Part shown: positions 6,630 to 10,678 of the stretch, piece after piece
Layout of the letters: each line of letters opens with the position of its first letter
Numbering within the stretch: the stretch's first letter is position 1
Source of the DNA: Lachnospiraceae bacterium UBA1251
GTDB taxonomy: Bacteria > Bacillota > Clostridia > Lachnospirales > Lachnospiraceae
NCBI GenBank assembly: GCA_002308255.1
Contig: DBVZ01000101.1
Location: forward strand, 1 to 10,678
DNA length: 10,678 nucleotides
Direction: 5' to 3'
The notes under the pieces: generated by a model
What the model was told of the DNA's origin: nothing
Seen by the model: the letters and a program-made list of their open reading frames with translations, nothing else
Database searches by the model: none
Translations under genes and position numbers: made by a program

Positions 6630-6657
6630 ATGAAATTCCGCTGAAAGAGGCTATAAT
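6630..6657 (+). promoter_or_regulatory. Candidate sigma-A promoter for the 202-aa gene
   Basis: A perfect -10 hexamer TATAAT (6652-6657) follows a weak -35 ATGAAA (6630-6635, four of six consensus) with a 16-bp spacer. It lies 15 bases after the stop codon of the EamA gene and about 110 bases before the next start, leaving a leader that contains the hairpin at 6682-6712. Confidence 0.5.
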
Positions 6658-6681
6658 AAAAAGACACTTTAATAAAAATGA

Positions 6682-6712
6682 CGCCATGCGGCTGCATCCC
6701 GAACGCATGGTG
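6682..6712 (+). repeat. Inverted repeat CCATGCG/CGCATGG in a leader
   Basis: Perfect 7-bp arms at 6684-6690 and 6704-6710, extended to 9 bp in RNA by a G-U and a C-G pair, enclose a 13-base loop. It starts 24 bases after the TATAAT box, so it would lie early in the transcript. No T-run follows. It may be an operator or a leader RNA hairpin. Confidence 0.4.
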
Positions 6713-6765
6713 CGCGATTAACAGATCAGGACCCGTTTGACTGCAGATTCAGGAGGAGATAGAAG

Positions 6766-7374
6766 ATGAGAACGGAGGAAATCATTGTTAACGGTCATGG
6801 CGGCGGAATCCGGGAGGCTATGAACGTGACAGAAAAAGCAGGAGAGGAAGCCGGTCTTTCCGTTAAGGAGATGCTGCGTCTCAGACTGCTGGCGGAAGAA
6901 CTGCTCGGCATGATGCGCGGCATCGTGGGAGAAGCAGAAGCTGTATTCTGGGCAGAAAACAATGAAAAACGGTTTGAACTGCATCTGGACTCGGATGTCC
7001 CTCTGAGCCAGGAGATGCGCAAAGAGCTGATCTCCGTCTCCTCGAAAGGGGAAAATGCCGCCGCGAAAGGTTTCATGGGCAAGATCAGGGAAATGATAGC
7101 AGTCATTGTTCTTCCCAGAGAATCGGGACCGACGATGGCTTCGCTCGGCCTTATGAGTTTCGGCAGTCCCAACGGATTCCGCGCCGGAAGCGTATCTTAC
7201 GCCTGGTCCATGAATGAATACAGGCTCGGAGTGGAAAACAGACGCCTTGAAAGCGAAGAAGCGGGTGCCGCCTGGGATGAACTCGAGAAGTCCATTGTCG
7301 CCAATATTGCAGATGAAGTCAGCGTCAGCATCAACGGGTCTCATGTGGAGACCGTGATCTATAAAGAATTCTGA
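6766..7374 (+). CDS. Uncharacterised protein with a possible GHKL/anti-sigma-like fold
   Basis: A 202-aa soluble protein whose function I do not recognise with certainty. Residues 38-54 (RLRLLAEELLGMMRGIV) resemble the N-box helix of histidine-kinase-like ATPases and RsbW-type anti-sigma kinases, in which the acidic ELL region binds Mg-ATP. Residues 87-110 (ELISVSSKG then AAAKGFMGKIREM) could be the lid and following helix, and the protein ends in an alternating strand (VETVIYKEF). A clear D-box (DxGxG) is missing, so ATP binding is doubtful. Similar anonymous proteins are, as far as I recall, common in clostridial genomes. There is no signal peptide or membrane span. It has an AGGAGG site 9 bases upstream of ATG, its own promoter candidate and a strong terminator, so it forms a one-gene unit. 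Confidence 0.7.
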   Translation: MRTEEIIVNGHGGGIREAMNVTEKAGEEAGLSVKEMLRLRLLAEELLGMMRGIVGEAEAVFWAENNEKRFELHLDSDVPLSQEMRKELISVSSKGENAAAKGFMGKIREMIAVIVLPRESGPTMASLGLMSFGSPNGFRAGSVSYAWSMNEYRLGVENRRLESEEAGAAWDELEKSIVANIADEVSVSINGSHVETVIYKEF

Positions 7375-7396
7375 TCTCACTTGAAACGGTATTTCG

Positions 7397-7423
7397 GACG
7401 CCGCCCTGCGCGGCGTCTTTTTT
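7397..7423 (+). terminator. Rho-independent terminator
   Basis: GACGCCGC (7397-7404) and GCGGCGTC (7410-7417) form a perfect 8-bp GC-rich stem with a 5-base loop, followed by six T (7418-7423). It lies 22 bases after the stop codon of the 202-aa gene and ends that transcript. Confidence 0.95.
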
Positions 7424-7494
7424 GTACTAATAACGGTTTTTTCCCTTGAGGCGCCGGGAGCGGATACCGGAAAGAAATAAATGATAAAAAATTT

Positions 7495-7511
7495 TTATTA
7501 CGTTGTAATAA
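7495..7511. repeat. Perfect palindrome TTATTAC-GTT-GTAATAA, candidate operator
   Basis: Seven-base perfect arms around a 3-base centre make a 17-bp palindrome, typical of sites for dimeric helix-turn-helix regulators. It lies 67 bases upstream of the cystatin-domain lipoprotein start, where a promoter is expected. Its short loop and AT content make a DNA-binding site more likely than a stable RNA hairpin. No clear -35/-10 pair was identified around it. Confidence 0.45.
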
Positions 7512-7522
7512 GAATATGCGGA

Positions 7523-7546
7523 CCCTGTCTTATTAGGTGGACAGGG
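7523..7546 (+). repeat. Leader hairpin CCCTGTC/GACAGGG
   Basis: Perfect 7-bp GC-rich arms at 7523-7529 and 7540-7546, plus one possible T-G pair, enclose an 8-base loop. It ends 19 bases before the AGGAGG site of the lipoprotein gene and is not followed by a T-run. It is probably a 5' leader structure that stabilises the mRNA or modulates translation. Confidence 0.45.
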
Positions 7547-7578
7547 AAAGAAAGAGGTTTCAAAAAGGAGGAATCAAC

Positions 7579-8289
7579 ATGAAAAAAATAATCGCTCTTA
7601 TTTTGGCAGGACTGATGATCGTTTCCCTCGCGGCATGCGGTATGAAGAAAGAAGCCGGACCTTCCGGGGAAAAACCGGCAGCAGGACAGGAGACATCGGA
7701 AGAAGCGGCAGAAGATAAACAGGAAGCCGTTGTCGGCGGATATACGAAAATGGACGACATGAGCGTGACGGACGAGATCCGGGATCTGGTCGCGAAAGCG
7801 ACGGAGAAGATGACCGGCGCCGATTATGAGGCAGTTGCCTTCATCGCGAAGCAGATCGTCTCCGGAACCAATTACCTGATCCTGTGCAGGATCACGCCGG
7901 TGACGAAAGACCCGGTGGCAAAATACGCTCTGGTCACGATCTATGAGGACCTGCAGGGCAGCGCTTCGGTCAGTGAAGTGCTGGAGAGCACCGCGGAAGC
8001 GGGGATCCCGAACCTCATGGGCGGATGGAACGAACCGGATTCGCCGGCGATGACCGAAGAAGCGGCTGAAGCTCTCGCGAAAGCGACGGAAGGTCTTGTC
8101 GGCGTGGAATATACACCGGCAGCGCTGATCTCCCGGCAGATCGTGTCCGGCACGAACTACTGCATCCTCTGCGAGATCAAAACCGTGACGCCGGACGCGG
8201 CAGCGAAATACGCGCTGGTCTACGTATACGCGGATCTTCAGGGAAATGCTGAAATCACGGAAGTCGTGGAGTTCGGAGCAAATGCCTGA
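7579..8289 (+). CDS. Lipoprotein with two tandem cystatin-like domains
   Basis: A 236-aa surface lipoprotein. Residues 1-20 are a signal peptide with lipobox LAAC, C20 being the lipidated residue. An acidic Glu/Ala-rich linker runs to about 50. Two homologous units follow at a 95-residue period: GG 53-54 then QIVSGTNY 92-99, and GG 148-149 then QIVSGTNY 187-194. By hand count residues 91-127 and 186-222 share 26 of 37 positions. Each unit matches the stefin/cystatin layout: N-terminal Gly pair, long helix, QxVxG hairpin with TNY (QVVAGTNYY in human stefin A), and a later strand pair ending in LQG where stefins have LPG. This suggests a fold that can insert into papain-like proteases; inhibition is inference. 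The start at 7579 has AGGAGG 7 bases upstream. The gene stands alone. Confidence 0.8.
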   Translation: MKKIIALILAGLMIVSLAACGMKKEAGPSGEKPAAGQETSEEAAEDKQEAVVGGYTKMDDMSVTDEIRDLVAKATEKMTGADYEAVAFIAKQIVSGTNYLILCRITPVTKDPVAKYALVTIYEDLQGSASVSEVLESTAEAGIPNLMGGWNEPDSPAMTEEAAEALAKATEGLVGVEYTPAALISRQIVSGTNYCILCEIKTVTPDAAAKYALVYVYADLQGNAEITEVVEFGANA

Positions 8290-8351
8290 TCAATAAAAAC
8301 AGCGGCCGGTCTCCGACAGGGAAAGGCCTTCTGAAAAAGAAAAAGTAAAAA

Positions 8352-8417
8352 GAGCGCGGTACGGGCGGGAGATCCCCGCACCGGCCGCGCTCCGTCATGA
8401 GCCGGGCGGCTTTTTTT
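8352..8417. terminator. Terminator region with two mutually exclusive hairpins
   Basis: A long GC-rich hairpin spans 8352-8392: GAGCGCGG pairs with CCGCGCTC, and an inner GCGGG pairs with CCCGC. Read on the minus strand it is followed by TTTTTACTTTTTC, a good terminator, although no minus-strand gene precedes it. Read on the plus strand, a second hairpin uses 8384-8392 as its left arm, pairing with 8399-8402 and 8406-8410 across a CGG bulge, and is directly followed by seven T (8411-8417). The plus-strand form can end the lipoprotein transcript. The two folds share 8384-8392, so only one can form at a time. Confidence 0.65.
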
Positions 8418-8511
8418 CGACGGGATTTAAATAGCATTTCCGGGAAGAATATATTATGATGGAAACAGCTTCTCCGGATGCACCGTCTTTATTTTCAAAG
8501 GAGGGAAACAG

Positions 8512-9624
8512 ATGAAAAGAACGTTGTTATTTACCGGCTCATACAGCAGAAGGCTGGTCCTCGGAACGGGGGAGATCGTTCCCGGCACCGGCAAAGGGAT
8601 CGAAGTATTTGATTTTAACAGGGAAACGGGAGAACTCACGCTGCTTCATCAGTATCCGGAAGAGCCGAATCCGACTTTCCTGTGTGTGGATAAGAATAAA
8701 GAATTTCTGTACGCGAATCATGAACTCAAGATGTTCAAGGGCATCGACTGCGGCGGCGTTTCCGCGTTTAAGATCGATGTGGATACCGGAGCCCTGAAAA
8801 AACTGAATTCCCAGATCGCGGGAGGCACGGACGCGGCGCATGTCAATGTGACGCCGGACAACCGGTTCGTCCTGACCGCGAATTACATGAGCGGCAGCAC
8901 GACGGTCTACCCCCGGAATGAGGACGGGAGTGTGGGGATGATGACCTGCTTTCTCCAGCATAAGGGCTGCAGCGCCGACGAGCACCGCCAGCAGGGACCG
9001 CACGCACATCAGATCACGTTTGATCCCACGGGAAAAAGGGTCCTGGTTCCCGACCTCGGCGCCGACGAGATCGTGATCTATGATTTCGATTACGAAAGAG
9101 GCTATATTACCCGTGCGGATGTCGACTATCCGAAAGTTGCGCCGGGACACGGCCCGCGCCACTGCGTCTTCGGACCGAAGGGCGACCGCCTGTACCTCAT
9201 CAACGAGATGGGCAATACGATCTATGTGTACAGCTATGACTGTGAGACGGCGGAGACCAAAGAACTGCAGGTCGTGGAGACAGTACCGTCCGACTGGCCG
9301 GAGTGGACAACAACGGCAGCCATTAAGATCCATCCGAACGGAAAGATCCTGTACGGTTCGAACCGCGGCCATGATTCGCTGATCACCTGCCGGATCGATG
9401 AGGAGACAGGGCTTCTTGAGAAACTGAGTCTGCAGCCGATCTACGGACATTTCCCGCGGGACTTCGATATCGACTCGACGGGCAGATGGCTGATCTGCGG
9501 CGGCCAGTACACGGATAACCTGGTCGTCTTCCGCATCAATGAAGAAGACGGTGCGCTGACAAAAGTGCACGAAGTGAAGGGCGTTGATGCTGTGACGGGC
9601 GTACTGCTTGTGGATTTTGAATAA
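8512..9624 (+). CDS. Beta-propeller lactonase family protein (YbhE/COG2706-like)
   Basis: A 370-aa cytosolic protein of the seven-bladed propeller lactonase family, which includes E. coli 6-phosphogluconolactonase YbhE/Pgl and fungal carboxymuconate cyclases. Family features are TLLFTGSYS at the N-terminus, GPHAHQ (162-167) with VLVPDLGADEI (177-187), PGHGPRHCVF (211-220), the blade motif GDRLYLINE (224-232), SNRGHDS (283-289) and FPRDFDIDSTGRWL (314-327). Acidic and histidine residues in these loops line the central active site. No signal peptide is present. The length is typical, and AAGGAGGG 7 bases upstream supports this start. It probably hydrolyses a sugar or aromatic lactone. The next gene is a cyclase-family hydrolase, so the pair may open or rearrange ring intermediates of one pathway, but the substrate is unknown. 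Confidence 0.85.
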   Translation: MKRTLLFTGSYSRRLVLGTGEIVPGTGKGIEVFDFNRETGELTLLHQYPEEPNPTFLCVDKNKEFLYANHELKMFKGIDCGGVSAFKIDVDTGALKKLNSQIAGGTDAAHVNVTPDNRFVLTANYMSGSTTVYPRNEDGSVGMMTCFLQHKGCSADEHRQQGPHAHQITFDPTGKRVLVPDLGADEIVIYDFDYERGYITRADVDYPKVAPGHGPRHCVFGPKGDRLYLINEMGNTIYVYSYDCETAETKELQVVETVPSDWPEWTTTAAIKIHPNGKILYGSNRGHDSLITCRIDEETGLLEKLSLQPIYGHFPRDFDIDSTGRWLICGGQYTDNLVVFRINEEDGALTKVHEVKGVDAVTGVLLVDFE

Positions 9625-9634
9625 AGAGCGATAT

Positions 9635-9678
9635 GCCGGAAGCGCGGTGATTATTCCTGCGCTTCCTGTATTTCCGGC
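9635..9678 (+). terminator. Imperfect hairpin after the lactonase gene, weak terminator candidate
   Basis: GCCGGAAGCGC (9635-9645) can pair with GCGCTTCC (9659-9666) or with TTCCGGC (9672-9678); both use GGAA, so the foldings compete, or combine as GCCGGAA plus GCGC with a bulge. Only a broken T-rich stretch (GATTTTAG) follows. It begins 10 bases after the lactonase stop codon, so partial termination or 3'-end protection is likely. Confidence 0.5.
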
Positions 9679-9694
9679 ACTGATTTTAGAAATT

Positions 9695-9727
9695 GTTACT
9701 AAAAAAAGAATGATTTATTGTTTAGTA
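9695..9727. repeat. Inverted pair GTTACTA ... TTTAGTA upstream of the cyclase gene
   Basis: GTTACTA (9695-9701) and TTTAGTA (9721-9727) are near-complementary arms; TACTAAA (9697-9703) and TTTAGTA are perfect 7-bp arms. They lie just upstream of the -35 region of the cyclase promoter candidate. The same two heptamers recur at 10620-10637 before the next gene. Confidence 0.3.
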
Positions 9728-9733
9728 TGTTAG

Positions 9734-9762
9734 ATGAAATGTTGTATGACGTATGATATACT
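9734..9762 (+). promoter_or_regulatory. Candidate extended -10 promoter for the cyclase-family gene
   Basis: TATACT (9757-9762) is preceded by TGA, giving the extended -10 form TGnTATACT common in Gram-positive bacteria. A weak -35 ATGAAA (9734-9739) lies 17 bp upstream. Transcription would start near 9769, leaving a leader of about 54 bases and excluding the upstream TTG at 9775 as a useful start. Confidence 0.55.
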
Positions 9763-9822
9763 ACGGATGTATTTTTGAAAACGGGATCCTTTAAGAAGGA
9801 CTGTGTAAGGGAGAACACGAGA

Positions 9823-10500
9823 ATGAAAGCTTTTTTATCCTATATCCTGAATCCCGAGCATCTGGTATGGCCCGGAGAACCTAATATTGAGATAACGCAG
9901 TGCACGACGATCGACGGCACGAGTCCCTGCAATACATTTCTCTCAAAGCTGCCGAATCACTGCGGGACTCATTATGACGCGCCGTGGCATTTCAATCCGA
10001 GCGGCCCCAGGATCACGGAACTTCCGATCGATTATTTCTGGTTTGAAAAAATAGCCGTTCTCGACGTCCCGAAAGGTCCGGATGAGGGGATCTTCCCCGA
10101 GGATCTTATGCCGTACGCGGATGAGATTGCGAAAGCGGATCTGCTGCTCCTTAAGACGGGCCAGACAAAGCTTCGAAAGGAACAGCCGGAAGTCTACCAG
10201 CAGCACGGATCCTATCTGAGCCCGGAAGTCTGCGAATACCTGACGGATCATTTCCCGAATCTTAAGACGATCGGCTTTGATTTCCTTTCCATCGGTTCCC
10301 CGGCAAATGATCTTTCTCCCAGATCGCATCAGACGCTGCTCGGATGCTATAACGGAAAATTCATCACCGGTATCGAGGATATGGATCTCGGACCGCTTTA
10401 TGAGACGGACAAAAAACTGAAGAGAGTGGTCGTCGCGCCGCTGCGGATCGTACAGCTGGACAGCTCGCAGGTCTCCGTGATCGCGGAATTTGAAGACTGA
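9823..10500 (+). CDS. Cyclase family metal-dependent hydrolase (kynurenine formamidase-like)
   Basis: A 225-aa protein of the putative cyclase/KynB family (PF04199-like). The metal-binding signature HxGTHxDAPxHF is complete at residues 46-57 (HCGTHYDAPWHF), supplying H46, H50, D52 and H56. A downstream H169 and the acidic E185 in the GIEDMDLG strand match the remaining ligand and catalytic positions. Members hydrolyse amides, lactones or cyclic esters, such as N-formylkynurenine or isatin. No kynurenine or isatin genes are in the window, so no specific reaction is claimed. I use the ATG at 9823, with AAGGGAG 9 bases upstream; a TTG at 9775 in the same frame has no ribosome site and lies at the expected transcription start. 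It is preceded by a propeller lactonase, but with its own promoter. Confidence 0.85.
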   Translation: MKAFLSYILNPEHLVWPGEPNIEITQCTTIDGTSPCNTFLSKLPNHCGTHYDAPWHFNPSGPRITELPIDYFWFEKIAVLDVPKGPDEGIFPEDLMPYADEIAKADLLLLKTGQTKLRKEQPEVYQQHGSYLSPEVCEYLTDHFPNLKTIGFDFLSIGSPANDLSPRSHQTLLGCYNGKFITGIEDMDLGPLYETDKKLKRVVVAPLRIVQLDSSQVSVIAEFED

Positions 10501-10543
10501 CCGGTGCCCATCTGTTGAAAAGGCGGAAATCCATAGTTTGTTC

Positions 10544-10572
10544 TTGCATGTATGAAGTTTTTTATATAAAAT
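10544..10572 (+). promoter_or_regulatory. Candidate sigma-A promoter for the gene at the right edge
   Basis: TTGCAT (10544-10549) and TAAAAT (10567-10572) are separated by exactly 17 bp, with an AT-rich spacer. The start would fall near 10579, giving a leader of about 76 bases that holds the two inverted repeats at 10586-10607 and 10620-10638. Confidence 0.55.
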
Positions 10573-10585
10573 CAAAATACGTCAA

Positions 10586-10607
10586 CAATGCACAATAAAG
10601 TGCATTG
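10586..10607. repeat. Perfect inverted repeat CAATGCAC-AATAAA-GTGCATTG
   Basis: Eight-base perfect arms around a 6-base AT spacer form a 22-bp palindrome directly after the predicted transcription start. This position and symmetry suit an operator for a dimeric repressor; as RNA it would form a modest hairpin without a following T-run. Confidence 0.55.
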
Positions 10608-10619
10608 AAAATAAAAGGT

Positions 10620-10638
10620 GTTACTATATTTTTAGTAA
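10620..10638. repeat. Inverted repeat TTACTA/TAGTAA before the right-edge gene
   Basis: TTACTA (10621-10626) and TAGTAA (10633-10638) are perfect 6-bp arms around a 6-base AT spacer, two bases before the AGGAGGG ribosome site. The heptamers GTTACTA and TTTAGTA are shared with the region upstream of the cyclase gene. It could be a second operator or an RNA fold next to the ribosome site. Confidence 0.35.
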
Positions 10639-10654
10639 ACAGGAGGGAAAAAGA

Positions 10655-10678
10655 ATGAAGAAATTGATTGCATTGCTG
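10655..10678 (+). CDS. Start of a probable exported protein (partial)
   Basis: Eight codons, MKKLIALL, run to the end of the window. AGGAGGG (10641-10647) lies 7 bases before ATG. Two lysines followed by a hydrophobic run look like a signal peptide, so a secreted protein or lipoprotein such as a transporter binding protein is likely. Nothing more can be said. It has its own promoter candidate and a perfect palindrome in the leader, which suggests a regulated unit. Confidence 0.6.

Noticed and set aside
6718..7380. A 220-codon minus-strand frame opposite the 202-aa gene
   Set aside because: The plus-strand gene has AGGAGG, a promoter and a terminator. The minus frame would cover the ribosome site and stop region without signals of its own.
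7537..7578. Upstream GTG start that would add 14 residues to the cystatin-domain lipoprotein
   Set aside because: It lies inside the leader hairpin, would place charged residues before the signal peptide, and lacks a ribosome site. The ATG at 7579 has AGGAGG 7 bases upstream.
8539..9570. A 343-codon open frame on the minus strand
   Set aside because: It is a shadow of the lactonase gene, with no ribosome site and no family motif.
9775..9822. TTG start that would add 16 residues to the cyclase-family protein
   Set aside because: It is only about 6 bases after the predicted transcription start and has no ribosome site; family homology begins at the ATG at 9823.
1..10678. CRISPR arrays, tRNA or rRNA genes, insertion sequences, attachment sites
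   Set aside because: No regularly spaced repeats, no tRNA cloverleaf with a T-arm consensus, no rRNA-like sequence, no transposase motifs and no flanking duplications were seen on either strand.

Overview
The window looks like chromosomal DNA from a Gram-positive anaerobe of the Clostridia, most likely near Lachnospiraceae/Eubacteriales. This rests on strong AGGAGG-type ribosome sites before almost every gene, short intergenic spacers, compact U-tract terminators, moderately high GC coding DNA beside AT-rich promoters, a lipobox lipoprotein, and clostridial-style split flavoprotein dehydrogenase genes. No rRNA, tRNA, CRISPR array, insertion sequence or phage gene is visible. No stretch of more than about 225 bases lacks a gene.

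Left edge (1-128): the last 15 codons of a lysyl-tRNA synthetase gene, then a terminator that works in both directions and separates it from the convergent operon.

Catabolic operon, minus strand (5151 down to 129): six genes. In transcription order they are a [2Fe-2S] protein (112 aa), an NAD(P)/FAD oxidoreductase (374 aa), a two-cluster ferredoxin-like protein (182 aa), a BFD-type [2Fe-2S] protein (92 aa), a DAO-family FAD oxidoreductase (391 aa) and an ion-transporter-superfamily permease (473 aa). The first five are tightly coupled and resemble a heterotetrameric sarcosine oxidase or D-hydroxyproline/proline dehydrogenase taken apart into separate chains, with an added ferredoxin module. 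The natural reading is import of an amino or imino acid by the permease, oxidation by the DAO subunit, and electron transfer through the iron-sulphur and flavin subunits. The substrate cannot be read from the sequence.

Divergent plus-strand unit (5353-6615): a PII-type nitrogen sensor with an altered, longer T-loop lacking the uridylylated tyrosine, followed 18 bases later by an EamA/DMT permease. The 201-base AT-rich gap between it and the catabolic operon must hold the divergent promoters.

Accessory plus-strand genes (6766-8289): an uncharacterised 202-aa protein with a weak GHKL/anti-sigma-like N-box, then a lipoprotein built from two tandem cystatin-like domains (QIVSGTNY in both copies). 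The lipoprotein is the most striking item in the window.

Right part (8512-10678): a beta-propeller lactonase (COG2706-like), a cyclase/kynurenine-formamidase-like metal hydrolase (PF04199-like), and the first eight codons of a protein that starts like an exported protein. Several good inverted repeats lie in the leaders here and are candidate operators or RNA hairpins.
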